Below are positions 4,795-11,548 of a stretch of 11,548 nt of DNA, in pieces. The DNA lies in NCBI GenBank assembly GCA_013329575.1, contig DUJX01000162.1:1-11548 (forward strand). Reading direction: 5' to 3'. The first letter of the stretch is position 1. Every line of letters begins with the position of its first letter. Both the position numbers and the translations under genes were made by a program. The notes beneath the pieces were generated by a model that saw nothing but the letters and a program-made list of their open reading frames with translations, searched no databases and was not told the DNA's origin. Source of the stretch: Halobacteria archaeon (GTDB lineage Archaea > Halobacteriota > Methanoliparia > Methanoliparales > Methanoliparaceae).

Positions 4795-6159
4795 ATGAAA
4801 TCCCTCGATCTTTTTAAGAATAAAGATAAAGTATGTATATCAATAGCAGGATCGGATTCTAGCGGAGGTGCCGGAATCCAGGCGGATGTGAAGACTTTTT
4901 CGATGTTTAATCTCTCCTCAGCAACAGTAATAACTGCACTAACCGCACAAAATTCAAAGGGTGTTCAAAATATATTTGTATGCCCTGAAAATTTCGTGTT
5001 GGACCAGTTGAACGCAGTATTTGCTGATGGAAACATTTGTGGGGTAAAAACAGGAATGTTATATTCCAAAGAGATAATAAAATTGGTATCATCCTTTCTA
5101 TCAAACGCTCGAGATCAAAGATTTCAAGATCAAGATCTTCCCATCGTAGTAGATCCAGTAATGACTGCAGAAGCCGGTGGAAGATTGATCAGTGATGAGG
5201 CATTAATGGTTTTGAAAGATCTGATGCTGCCGATCTCGTCTATAGTAACTCCTAATATAATGGAGGCAGAAAAAATTTCAGGAGTTAAAATAAATTGCGA
5301 GAAGGAGGCAGAGATTGCCGCAAAAAAAATCTTTGATTTAGGAGTTAAGGCGGTTATTGTAACAGGCGGGCATTTAAACGGCACCGATATATTTTACGAC
5401 GGAGAGATAGTGAGAATAAAAGGAGACCTCGTTGATGGTAGAACACACGGTTCAGGTTGTACTTACTCCTCGCTGTTATTATCATTGCTTGTCATGGGAT
5501 ATACACCATTAGCATCTGCAAAAATAGCCAAACAGTTTTTGGAGCGATCTATCGAAGTATCTAGAAGAATTGGTGAAAAAGGCGGATCGGTTAATCAGAC
5601 TATCTGGCTTTTAGACTATTATGATAGATATAACACAATAGAAGAGTTAAAAGAGTCTTTCTGCAATTTAATATCAATAAAAAGGTTAGAAATTATTATC
5701 CCAGAAGTTGGATCCAATTTTGGATTATCCTCGCATTATCCCAGAAGTTTGGATGATATAGCCGCGGTAGAAGGAAGAATAACTAAAATAGATGATAATA
5801 AGGTCAGGCACGGATGCATATCTTTTGGAGCTAGCAGGCATGTTGCAAGGATGATTTTAACGGCTAACAAATATGATAAAAAGGTAAGAAGCGCAATAAA
5901 TATAAAATTTTCGGATGATCTGTTGGATATATGCAAAAATATTAATTTTTCAATGGTAGAATTTGATAGAAAGGACGAGCCACCAAATAGAAGTACTATG
6001 GAGTGGGGTGTGGCAGAGAGTATAAAAAAGTTCGGTAATAATGTTCCAGATGTGATATACGATCAAGGCGGCATTGGAAAAGAACCGATGATACGAATAT
6101 TTGGTGAATCGGCTTATGATGTTGTAGAAAAGATTAAAAAGATATTGGAAAATCGTTGA
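4795..6159 (+). CDS. thiDN: Bifunctional HMP-P kinase / archaeal thiamine-phosphate synthase (ThiD-ThiN)
   Basis: This fusion makes thiamine phosphate: ThiD phosphorylates hydroxymethylpyrimidine (phosphate) and ThiN, the archaeal replacement of ThiE, joins HMP-PP with the thiazole phosphate. ThiD covers about residues 10-270 with AGSDSSGGAGIQAD (18-31), GVKTGMLYS, VVDPVMTAEAGG (118-129), VTPNIMEAE, and HGSGCTYSS with the conserved Cys222. ThiN covers about 285-450 with IPEVGSNFGLSSHYPRSLDD, AAVEGRIT, FGASRHVAR (344-352), SAINIKF and DQGGIGKEPMIRI (423-435). Length 454 is normal for the fusion. The ATG lacks a strong Shine-Dalgarno site. The gene appears monocistronic; a TATA-like GTTTATC (about 4734-4740) precedes it. 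No TPP riboswitch core is visible upstream. Confidence 0.95.
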   Translation: MKSLDLFKNKDKVCISIAGSDSSGGAGIQADVKTFSMFNLSSATVITALTAQNSKGVQNIFVCPENFVLDQLNAVFADGNICGVKTGMLYSKEIIKLVSSFLSNARDQRFQDQDLPIVVDPVMTAEAGGRLISDEALMVLKDLMLPISSIVTPNIMEAEKISGVKINCEKEAEIAAKKIFDLGVKAVIVTGGHLNGTDIFYDGEIVRIKGDLVDGRTHGSGCTYSSLLLSLLVMGYTPLASAKIAKQFLERSIEVSRRIGEKGGSVNQTIWLLDYYDRYNTIEELKESFCNLISIKRLEIIIPEVGSNFGLSSHYPRSLDDIAAVEGRITKIDDNKVRHGCISFGASRHVARMILTANKYDKKVRSAINIKFSDDLLDICKNINFSMVEFDRKDEPPNRSTMEWGVAESIKKFGNNVPDVIYDQGGIGKEPMIRIFGESAYDVVEKIKKILENR

Positions 6160-6186
6160 TAATCTTTTGACGGTCAGAAAAGAATA

Positions 6187-6210
6187 AAGTATTAAAAGAA
6201 GTATTAAAGG
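6187..6210. repeat. 12-bp tandem repeat upstream of rps17e
   Basis: AAGTATTAAAAG is followed directly by AAGTATTAAAGG, one mismatch. It lies in the thiDN-rps17e gap, about 60 bp before the presumed rps17e TATA box. Confidence 0.7.
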
Positions 6211-6266
6211 AAAGGAATGACAATAAAGATAAATTTTAAAAAGTCATCCTCCTGATGTTCAGTCAA

Positions 6267-6276
6267 TTTTAAATAT
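6267..6276 (+). promoter_or_regulatory. Putative TATA box of the rps17e-dapA-dapB operon
   Basis: TTTTAAATAT is centred about 30 bp before the rps17e ATG, so transcription would start within a few bases of the start codon. This agrees with the weak Shine-Dalgarno region there and suggests a leaderless or nearly leaderless message. Confidence 0.45.
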
Positions 6277-6300
6277 TATTAAAATCAAAGTGATGAAGAG

Positions 6301-6525
6301 ATGACAGTTAAAACTACAATGATAAAAACTTTGGCAGAAGATCTTTTGGAGAAATATAACAAAGAGTTCACGTTAGACTTTGATAACAATAAAAAAAAGG
6401 TCGGAGAGTTTACAGATATCAACAGTAAAACAATCAGAAATATGATTGCTGGACGTATAACCCGTATTTTAAAAATTAGGTCTAAAAAAGCTCCATTGAT
6501 ACGGAGTGAGTTTGATGAGGTTTGA
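6301..6525 (+). CDS. rps17e: Small-subunit ribosomal protein S17e
   Basis: S17e is an archaeal/eukaryotic small-subunit protein, unrelated to bacterial S17. The 74-residue product matches the family over its first 58 or so residues: VKTTMIKTLAEDLLEKYNKEFTLDFDNNKKKV, then INSKTIRNMIAGRITRI, equivalent to the usual IxSKxxRNxIAGYiTR. Archaeal versions are mostly 60-67 residues; the extra C-terminal tail (LKIRSKKAPLIRSEFDEV) is basic and then acidic, and its last codons overlap dapA by 11 bp. It leads a cluster with dapA and dapB. rps17e next to lysine-pathway genes is, from memory, a recurring euryarchaeal arrangement. Confidence 0.93.
   Translation: MTVKTTMIKTLAEDLLEKYNKEFTLDFDNNKKKVGEFTDINSKTIRNMIAGRITRILKIRSKKAPLIRSEFDEV
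6503..6509 (+). promoter_or_regulatory. Shine-Dalgarno site that sets the dapA start
   Basis: GGAGTGA lies 5 nt before the ATG at 6515, inside rps17e. It favours that ATG over the in-frame GTG at 6506, which overlaps the site itself. Confidence 0.65.
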
Positions 6526-7390
6526 AGGCATCATAGCAGCGATGATAACGCCGTTTACCAAGGATGATGCGATCGATGAAGAAGGATTAAAACGTAATAT
6601 CGAGTTTCTTGAGAAGAATGGGATAGATGCGATAGTCCCTTGTGGTACCACCGGTGAGTCGGCAACGCTTTCTTATGAGGAGCACAAGAAGGTTATAAAA
6701 ATAGCAACAGATGCAGCACATGTACCAGTTTTGGCTGGAGCCGGATCTAATAGCACTTGGGAAACAATCGAATTATCCAAATATGCAGAAAACGTTGGAG
6801 CTGATGGTGTATTGATAGTTACGCCATATTACAACAAGCCTAATGAGACAGGGCTTATAAAACATTTTGAGGCGATAGTAGAGAAGATCGATATTCCAAT
6901 AATCATGTATAACATTCCGTCCAGGACCGGGTTGAATATGTCGCCGAGCTTGATAGCAAGACTGGCCGACATAGATGGGATCGATGGTATAAAAGAGGCA
7001 TCTGGCAACATATCTCAAATATCTCAGATTATAGAATTAACCGCGGATAAAGACTTCTATCTTCTGTCTGGAAATGATGATCAGACGCTACCGATACTAT
7101 CTTTGGGCGGAAAAGGTGTTATATCAGTTGCAGCAAACATAATCCCTAACAAGCTCAAAGAGATGTATGATTCATTTGTAAAAGGGGATATAGCGAAGGC
7201 ACGAGAGATACACTACAACCTTTCACCTTTGTTTAGAGCACTATTTATAGAGACAAATCCAATTCCGATCAAATCTGCATGTAATATGATGGGGCTTGCT
7301 GCAGGTAATTTAAGACTTCCTCTCGCCAATTTATCAAAAGAACATGAAGATATACTGAGATCCACTCTGAAGAGATATTTAAAGGGATGA
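6515..7390 (+). CDS. dapA: 4-hydroxy-tetrahydrodipicolinate synthase
   Basis: DapA condenses pyruvate with aspartate semialdehyde, the first committed step to diaminopimelate and lysine. The 291-residue product (ATG 6515) is full length and forms a TIM barrel. Key residues are in place: GTTGES (44-49) for pyruvate carboxylate binding, YY (105-106), catalytic Tyr132 and Arg137 in MYNIPSRTG, and the Schiff-base Lys160 in GIKEASGN, followed by LLSGNDDQTLP and GGKGVISVAANI. The active-site set matches DapA rather than N-acetylneuraminate lyase or sugar-acid aldolases, and the adjacent dapB confirms it. It overlaps rps17e by 11 bp and dapB begins 6 bp after its stop. Confidence 0.96.
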   Translation: MRFEGIIAAMITPFTKDDAIDEEGLKRNIEFLEKNGIDAIVPCGTTGESATLSYEEHKKVIKIATDAAHVPVLAGAGSNSTWETIELSKYAENVGADGVLIVTPYYNKPNETGLIKHFEAIVEKIDIPIIMYNIPSRTGLNMSPSLIARLADIDGIDGIKEASGNISQISQIIELTADKDFYLLSGNDDQTLPILSLGGKGVISVAANIIPNKLKEMYDSFVKGDIAKAREIHYNLSPLFRALFIETNPIPIKSACNMMGLAAGNLRLPLANLSKEHEDILRSTLKRYLKG

Positions 7391-7396
7391 TCTACC

Positions 7397-8170
7397 TTGA
7401 TAAAAGTAATGGTAGGTGGTGCCGGCGGAAAGATGGGATCTCAGATATGTAAAAGTGTCATGAAAGAGGACGGTTTTGAATTAGTTGCGGCCGTCGATAT
7501 AAACGGGGTAAGTAATACCATAGATGGTATTGAGATAAAAGATGCGGGCAAGATAAAAGAGATTTTTAGAGATCTAAGACCTGATGTATACGTGGATTTT
7601 ACCACACCTGCCGCTACAATCAGAAATATGACGGTAGCCGTAGACGAAGGAGTAAAGAATCTTGTGATTGGAACTACTGGTTTTTCTAATGATCAAGAAA
7701 AAGAGATAAAACAGATCGTGGCGGATAAAGTTACCGCAGTAATATCACCTAATTTTTCGATAGGAGTCAATGTCTTCTGGCAGATTATAGAAGAGGCCGC
7801 AAAATATCTTAATGGGTATGATGTCGAGATCTTAGAGATACATCATAGATACAAAAAAGACTCTCCGAGCGGAACGGCTAATAAAGCATATAAGATAATA
7901 TGTGATGTAGTAGGCGAAAAAGTCAAAAAATATGGAAGAGAGGGTTTTTCCGAAAGAGACGACGAGATAGGAATACATTCCGTCCGTTTAGGCGATGTTG
8001 TCGGGGATCATACAGTCTTTTTTGGAGGAGATGGGGAGAGGTTAGAGATAACGCATCGGGCTCATAGCAGAGAAGCATTTGCATCTGGTGTTATAAGATC
8101 GATATATTGGTTATTTGAGACCGAGCGGGGTAAGAAGATATACTCTATGGCGGATGTTCTCGGCCTATAA
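7397..8170 (+). CDS. dapB: 4-hydroxy-tetrahydrodipicolinate reductase (TTG start)
   Basis: DapB reduces the DapA product with NAD(P)H to tetrahydrodipicolinate. The 257-residue product has the Rossmann motif GGAGGKMG (7-14), IGTTGF (91-96), SPNFSIGVNVFW (117-128), the catalytic EIHHRYKKDSPSGTA (147-161, His149/His150 and Lys154) and GDHTVFFGGDGERLEITHRA (203-222). I take the TTG at 7397 as start: the first beta strand IKVMV needs it, a stop lies three codons upstream, and the first ATG (7409) would cut into that strand. No strong Shine-Dalgarno site is seen; GGGATGA overlaps the dapA end. Translation is probably coupled to dapA. Confidence 0.95.
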   Translation: MIKVMVGGAGGKMGSQICKSVMKEDGFELVAAVDINGVSNTIDGIEIKDAGKIKEIFRDLRPDVYVDFTTPAATIRNMTVAVDEGVKNLVIGTTGFSNDQEKEIKQIVADKVTAVISPNFSIGVNVFWQIIEEAAKYLNGYDVEILEIHHRYKKDSPSGTANKAYKIICDVVGEKVKKYGREGFSERDDEIGIHSVRLGDVVGDHTVFFGGDGERLEITHRAHSREAFASGVIRSIYWLFETERGKKIYSMADVLGL

Positions 8171-8243
8171 TAAGATATCAGTCCAACGAGATGAGATGAC
8201 GATCATTGTAAACCATCAATAATGATGATTTCCAAAATAAGAA

Positions 8244-8254
8244 AAGTATAAATA
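8244..8254 (+). promoter_or_regulatory. Putative TATA box of the ferredoxin gene
   Basis: AAGTATAAATA is a good archaeal TATA match about 48 bp before the ferredoxin ATG. A start site near 8275 would leave a short leader containing the Shine-Dalgarno site, so the gene can be expressed apart from dapAB. Confidence 0.55.
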
Positions 8255-8282
8255 TAGAGATAGAGAGGGATTATCTTACCGA

Positions 8283-8290
8283 GAGGTGAT
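8283..8290 (+). promoter_or_regulatory. Strong Shine-Dalgarno site of the ferredoxin gene
   Basis: GAGGTGAT is an eight-base match to the complement of the archaeal 16S rRNA 3' end and lies 6 nt before the ATG. Confidence 0.8.
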
Positions 8291-8296
8291 ATAAAA

Positions 8297-8473
8297 ATGC
8301 CAGCAAGGGTTAATGATGAGAAATGTGAAGGTTGTGAGACGTGCGTAGATGAATGTCCTGTAGAGGCAATAAGCATGAACGATGATGGAATCGCTGTGAT
8401 TGACGAAGATGAATGTATAGACTGCGAAGCCTGCGTAGATGTCTGTCCAAATGATGCCATTTCGATGGTATGA
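8297..8473 (+). CDS. Small 2[4Fe-4S] ferredoxin
   Basis: The gene encodes 58 residues, [20 protein letters not shown] followed by a second half of the same pattern. Two complete CxxCxxCxxxCP motifs (Cys 10/13/16/20 and 40/43/46/50) bind two [4Fe-4S] clusters; the halves are an internal duplication joined by a [13 protein letters not shown] linker. The protein is strongly acidic, as expected for a soluble low-potential electron carrier. It is complete, with a perfect Shine-Dalgarno site and its own TATA box. It sits 126 bp after dapB; its electron partner cannot be told from the window. Possible partners in such archaea include oxidoreductases of pyruvate or methanogenesis metabolism, but that is inference. 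Confidence 0.94.
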   Translation: MPARVNDEKCEGCETCVDECPVEAISMNDDGIAVIDEDECIDCEACVDVCPNDAISMV

Positions 8474-8547
8474 TCTTCTAAAGATAAAGATTCTCGGTCT
8501 CACGAATCAAGTTAATAATACGTTAAGGTCAATATTTTTGGTTTTGA

Positions 8548-8567
8548 GGAGGTATATCAATATCTCC
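8548..8567 (+). repeat. Inverted repeat with Shine-Dalgarno-like arm
   Basis: GGAGGTAT pairs with ATATCTCC (one G-U) around the loop ATCA. The 5' arm is a near-perfect ribosome binding site but no start codon follows within range, so a translational role is unlikely. It may be the 3' end of the ferredoxin transcript or a protein site. Confidence 0.55.
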
Positions 8568-8626
8568 CATATATTTATATAATCGTATGATTAGTAATGG
8601 TATTTGTTCTTAAGGTTTTAGAAAAG

Positions 8627-8665
8627 GATAAGGTTATATGTTAGGTTATTGAAGGTAATCTTATC
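8627..8665 (+). ncRNA. Candidate structured RNA element, 10-bp hairpin
   Basis: GATAAGGTTA (8627-8636) pairs with TAATCTTATC (8656-8665), ten base pairs with one G-U, around a 19-nt loop. A TATA-like element lies about 50 bp upstream and GGTTTTTATT starts 6 nt after the stem, giving promoter, hairpin and oligo-T in the right order for a small RNA of roughly 80 nt. Only the pairing is directly visible; expression is untested. Confidence 0.3.
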
Positions 8666-8780
8666 AAGCAGGTTTTTATTCTTGTTGATTTATCTTGATT
8701 CTGTTATGTTTATTAAACAGATTATTTAAAGAGTAGACGAAAATAAGCCCATAAAGAAGACCGATTGGCCAAAAATAAGG

Positions 8781-8808
8781 ATTTATATATTTAGTTTATA
8801 TTTATATC
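8781..8808 (+). promoter_or_regulatory. Putative psmB promoter, two TATA-like runs
   Basis: ATTTATATAT (8781-8790) preceded by the purine-rich CAAAAATAAGG, and GTTTATATTTATAT (8794-8807). Either would start transcription between about 8812 and 8832, leaving a leader of 30-50 nt before psmB. Confidence 0.5.
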
Positions 8809-8862
8809 TCAAATAAAAATACTAAAACAATGTAAAAAGAATGGAGAGTGCTATATAAAGTG

Positions 8863-9516
8863 ATGAGTTATAACAACAAAGAAGAAGGATTTCTTAAAGG
8901 TACAACAACAGCAGGAATAATATGCAAGGATGGTGTCGTTTTAGGATCTGAAAAGAGAGCAACGAGAGGCAACTTTATTGCAAGTAAAGATGCACAAAAG
9001 ATATACAAGATAGACGATACGATCGGTATAACCACTGCTGGTGGCGTCGGAGATGCACAACGGGTTGTAAGGATTATTAAGGCAGAGGCTAACATTTATA
9101 AGATGAGAAACAAGGTACCTATGTCTATTAGAGCAATTTCAACACTTCTTTCTAATCTCTTAAACGAGAACAGATACTATCCGTATGTAACAGATTTGAT
9201 AATCGGTGGTGTAGATCAGACAGGACCTCAGATATTCTCTGTTGACCCGGTCGGTGGTATGATAGAGGAGAAAAAAGTCGTCTCGACGGGATCTGGTTCT
9301 CCAATCGCCTATGGTATCTTGGAAAGTGGGTATAAAGCGGATATCACTATGGATGAGGGCATAGAACTTGTAGTTAAATCAATATTTGGTGCAATAAGGA
9401 GAGATTCAGGCTCAGGAGAAAACATAGAGGCTGTAAAGATAGGAATCGAAAACGGCTTCGAAAAAGTAGACGAGTCTGTCATAAAAAGGATAATATCCGA
9501 TATAAATTATTTTTAA
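8863..9516 (+). CDS. psmB: 20S proteasome beta subunit
   Basis: This is the proteolytic subunit of the archaeal 20S core particle, which degrades unfolded or tagged proteins with the PAN/Cdc48 ATPases. From the ATG at 8863 the product has 217 residues: a 13-residue propeptide ending in Gly13, then the mature Thr14 (Thr1) of TTTAGIICKDGVVLGSE. Glu30 and Lys46 correspond to mature positions 17 and 33; GGVGDAQ, STGSGSP (141-147) and RDSGSG (180-185) complete the active-site set, so it is a catalytically competent beta subunit. An in-frame GTG at 8848 would add five residues but a GGAGA abuts it with no spacing, so the ATG is preferred; its own Shine-Dalgarno site is weak. The alpha subunit is not in this window. 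Confidence 0.95.
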   Translation: MSYNNKEEGFLKGTTTAGIICKDGVVLGSEKRATRGNFIASKDAQKIYKIDDTIGITTAGGVGDAQRVVRIIKAEANIYKMRNKVPMSIRAISTLLSNLLNENRYYPYVTDLIIGGVDQTGPQIFSVDPVGGMIEEKKVVSTGSGSPIAYGILESGYKADITMDEGIELVVKSIFGAIRRDSGSGENIEAVKIGIENGFEKVDESVIKRIISDINYF

Positions 9517-9518
9517 AC

Positions 9519-9549
9519 AAAGATAGTTTTTCTATTTTTAAATTTTTTG
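9519..9549 (+). terminator. Terminator after psmB
   Basis: AAAGATAG pairs with CTATTTTT (eight pairs, one G-U) around a five-T loop, three bases after the psmB stop, and is followed by another oligo-T run (9543-9548). Hairpin and T tracts support transcription termination here. Confidence 0.6.
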
Positions 9550-9674
9550 AAATTTTGTAATTATTGTAATTGTAGATAATATTTGTAGATTTAGATTTGG
9601 TAACTTTTATGTTTGAATCATTGATATTCATGGAGTAATAGCCGCTAATAGGATGAATAAAAGATTTGATTTGT

Positions 9675-11548
9675 ATGAATGCTGATAAAACGCTTGATGA
9701 TTTATTTAATAAGATAAAAGAAAGACTGGGTGATTCTGCCAGATTGACTGGAATAGATTACGAAGGGCCAGAGATAGTGATTTATACATCCAGCCCGGAG
9801 GTATTCGCCGAGAACGAGAATATTATCCGTGATTTAGCCAGAGATTTAAAGAATAGGGTAGTAATTAGGCCGGACAGAAACGCTTTGACCGATCCTGAGC
9901 ATGCAATCGGTAAGATAAAAAGTGTTGTGCCGGAGGATGCAGGAGTAAAAAATTTTTATTTTGATATAGAGAAAGGCGAGGTTATAATCGAGGCATATAA
10001 ACCAGGATTGGTGATAGGTAAACGCGCCGCAACATTAAGAGAGATATCAAAAATGGTTGGTTGGTCTCCTAAAGTAGTTCGTGTTCCACCAATCGAGTCA
10101 AATATCATAAAAAATACGCGAGATTTTTTAAAATCTGTAAGCAATGAGAGGAAGGATTTCTTTAAAAAAGTGGGATACTCTATACACAGAAAAATTACTC
10201 CAAAAGAAGATTGGGTTAGAATCACTTTTTTAGGCGGATGTAGAGAGGTTGGAAGAAGTGCTTATCTCTTATCAACATCAGAGACAAAAATTTTGATAGA
10301 TTGTGGTATCAACACTAATTCTGAAAATAGTGCATATCCGTACTTAAATTTGCCTGAGATCACACCTTTAGATGAGTTAGATGGTATTGTAATTACACAT
10401 GCGCATCTCGATCATTGTGGTCTGGTCCCTCTATTATACAGATACGGATACGATGGACCGATATACCTGACATACCCGACGCGAGATTTGATGGTACTAT
10501 TACAACTGGATTATATAGACGTCTCTGCTAGAGATGGTAAAGAGATACCATACGATTCTGCAATGGTTAGAGAGGCTTTAAAACACACGATACCCATTAA
10601 TTACGGTTCGGTAACGGATATAGCACCGGACGTCCATCTAACGTTACACAATGCGGGGCATATCTTGGGATCTTCATCGGCACATTTTCATGTAGGTACG
10701 GGATTATGCAATGTAGTATTTACGGGCGATATGAAATACGAAAAGACGCTTTTATTCGATCCAGCAACCGTAAATTTTCCGAGAATAGAACACCTTATCA
10801 TCGAATCAACGTATGGTGGGTCAAAAGACTTGCAACCATCGCGAAGATGGGCAGAAAAAAGACTGCAAGGTCTTGTAAACGAAGTAACAGCGAGAGGAGG
10901 AAAGATCTTGATACCTACGTTTGCAGTCGGACGAAGCCAAGAGGTTATGATCGTGTTAGAGAATGCCATGCGAAACAAGAGTATAGAAAAATTACCGATA
11001 TACCTCGATGGAATGATCTGGGAGGCTACTGCAATACATACCGCATACCCCGAATATCTCAACAACAACTTGAGAAATATGATATTTCACGATGATCTGA
11101 ATCCTTTTTTATCCGATTGCTTTATAAGAGTAGATTCTACCGGTAAAAGAGAAGAAGCGATGGAGAGTGGGGCAGGAATAATTCTTGCAACATCGGGTAT
11201 GCTCAACGGTGGACCGATACTTGAATATCTAAGACGACTGGGCCCGAACGATAAAAATATGCTTGTTTTTGTCGGATATCAGGCAGAGGGAACATTAGGA
11301 AAGAGAATTCAGAATGGATGGCGGGAGATACCGCTTCCTTCGGATGGAAGAACGGATATGGTAAAGTTAAACTTGGATGTTCAAACAGTAGATGGATTTT
11401 CAGGCCATTCGGATCGACAGCAACTTATGGAATATATCAAAAAACTTAATCAAAATCCAAAACAGGCTTTTGTAACTCACGGTGAAGAGAGTAAATGTAT
11501 AGATTTTGCAAATAGTATCAGTAAAAGATACAAAGTAGATGCCATCGC
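9675..11548 (+). CDS. fttA: aCPSF1/FttA, KH-domain beta-CASP ribonuclease (3' end cut by window edge)
   Basis: aCPSF1 (FttA) is the archaeal homologue of CPSF73; it cleaves nascent RNA 3' ends and terminates transcription. I translated 624 residues from ATG 9675 with no stop; family length is about 635, so only the last residues are missing. Domains: N-terminal KH pair (about 1-140, with IDYEGPEIVIYT and KPGLVIGKRAATLREI at 109-124), metallo-beta-lactamase core with FLGGCREVGRSA (185-196), THAHLDHCG (241-249, HxHxDH), NAGHILGSS (326-334) and FTGDMKYE (349-356); beta-CASP with IIESTYGG, FAVGRSQEV, DGMIWEATAIHT and ATSGMLNGGP (505-514); then VDGFSGHSDR (572-581) and THGEE (601-605). All metal ligands are present. 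The GxxG loop reads GKRA instead of the usual final glycine. It lies 158 bp after psmB and has no clear Shine-Dalgarno site. Confidence 0.97.
   Translation, partial: MNADKTLDDLFNKIKERLGDSARLTGIDYEGPEIVIYTSSPEVFAENENIIRDLARDLKNRVVIRPDRNALTDPEHAIGKIKSVVPEDAGVKNFYFDIEKGEVIIEAYKPGLVIGKRAATLREISKMVGWSPKVVRVPPIESNIIKNTRDFLKSVSNERKDFFKKVGYSIHRKITPKEDWVRITFLGGCREVGRSAYLLSTSETKILIDCGINTNSENSAYPYLNLPEITPLDELDGIVITHAHLDHCGLVPLLYRYGYDGPIYLTYPTRDLMVLLQLDYIDVSARDGKEIPYDSAMVREALKHTIPINYGSVTDIAPDVHLTLHNAGHILGSSSAHFHVGTGLCNVVFTGDMKYEKTLLFDPATVNFPRIEHLIIESTYGGSKDLQPSRRWAEKRLQGLVNEVTARGGKILIPTFAVGRSQEVMIVLENAMRNKSIEKLPIYLDGMIWEATAIHTAYPEYLNNNLRNMIFHDDLNPFLSDCFIRVDSTGKREEAMESGAGIILATSGMLNGGPILEYLRRLGPNDKNMLVFVGYQAEGTLGKRIQNGWREIPLPSDGRTDMVKLNLDVQTVDGFSGHSDRQQLMEYIKKLNQNPKQAFVTHGEESKCIDFANSISKRYKVDAI

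Larger units (their letters stand above)
8474..8862. other. Structured intergenic region between ferredoxin and psmB
   Basis: No convincing protein gene fills these 389 bp. Contents in order: an 8-bp hairpin with a GGAGGT-like 5' arm (8548-8567); a TATA-like ATATTTATATAA (8571-8582); a possible leaderless 15-codon frame (ATG 8597); a 10-bp hairpin (8627-8665) followed by a T-rich stretch (8671-8720); and the psmB promoter (TATA-like runs at 8781-8808). The short motif AGGTTAT/AGGTTTT recurs several times between 8610 and 8680. A small non-coding RNA between 8598 and about 8680 is possible. Confidence 0.5.

Noticed and set aside
8171..8296. C/D box small RNA after dapB
   Set aside because: A C-box-like ATGATGA is present near 8221, but no CTGA D box follows at the right distance; the ATCATT/AATGAT arms there are short and have alternatives.
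8848..8862. GTG start of psmB at 8848
   Set aside because: The purine-rich GGAGA abuts the codon without spacing; the ATG at 8863 gives a normal 13-residue propeptide.
9653..9685. 10-codon upstream frame overlapping the aCPSF1 start
   Set aside because: It has no Shine-Dalgarno site and its short length is expected by chance; regulation by it cannot be supported.
10706..11095. Open frames on both strands inside the aCPSF1 gene (about 126-129 codons)
   Set aside because: Both are out-of-frame shadows of the metallo-beta-lactamase/beta-CASP coding sequence, which is conserved throughout.
1..11548. CRISPR arrays, insertion sequences, integrase or phage genes, attachment sites, replication origin
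   Set aside because: No regularly spaced repeats, transposase or recombinase motifs, terminal inverted repeats or origin-binding boxes were seen; gene content is core housekeeping. The tRNA has no adjacent integrase or duplicated 3' end in this window.

Overview
The window is archaeal, AT-rich chromosomal DNA, most likely from a euryarchaeote of the methanogen-related lineages (Halobacteriota or Methanobacteriota type). This rests on eukaryote-like ribosomal proteins (S19e, S17e, L31e, L39e), aIF6, prefoldin alpha, a PDCD5-family protein, a 20S proteasome beta subunit, the KH-domain beta-CASP factor aCPSF1/FttA, a fused ThiD-ThiN, a tRNA with an anticodon-loop intron, archaeal TATA elements and strong Shine-Dalgarno sites. 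The species cannot be named from the sequence. I see no phage, insertion sequence, CRISPR array or defence gene; it is a core-genome region.

Left block, minus strand (4118 down to 1): rps19e, a PDCD5-like gene, a PP-loop ATPase gene, rpl39e, rpl31e, aif6, pfdA and ftsY (running off the left edge). This is a known archaeal ribosome-biogenesis and protein-targeting neighbourhood. Several genes overlap or touch (ATGA between PDCD5 and PP-loop, 41 bp between PP-loop and rpl39e, 23 bp between rpl31e and aif6), so they are probably co-transcribed. ftsY may also have its own promoter. The ribosomal protein L20a (LX) gene, often found between aif6 and pfdA, is absent here. Two intercistronic gaps (rpl39e/rpl31e and aif6/pfdA) contain RNA hairpins.

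Middle: an AT-rich intergenic region of about 410 bp with several perfect palindromes, then a tRNA-Tyr(GTA) gene with a 38-nt intron after position 37, then thiDN on the plus strand for thiamine synthesis.

Right block, plus strand: rps17e overlaps dapA, which is followed by dapB (TTG start), giving two consecutive steps of the diaminopimelate/lysine pathway, and then a small 2[4Fe-4S] ferredoxin with its own promoter. A gap of about 390 bp holds two good hairpins and a possible small transcript. It is followed by psmB (proteasome beta) with a terminator, and by aCPSF1/fttA, which lacks only its last codons at the right edge. The block joins lysine-precursor synthesis, protein turnover and RNA 3'-end formation, a typical archaeal housekeeping mix.

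No clearly new multi-gene system is visible. The most useful leads are non-coding: alternative hairpins between rpl39e and rpl31e, the tRNA-Tyr intron that repeats its own anticodon-stem strand, and the structured gap upstream of psmB.
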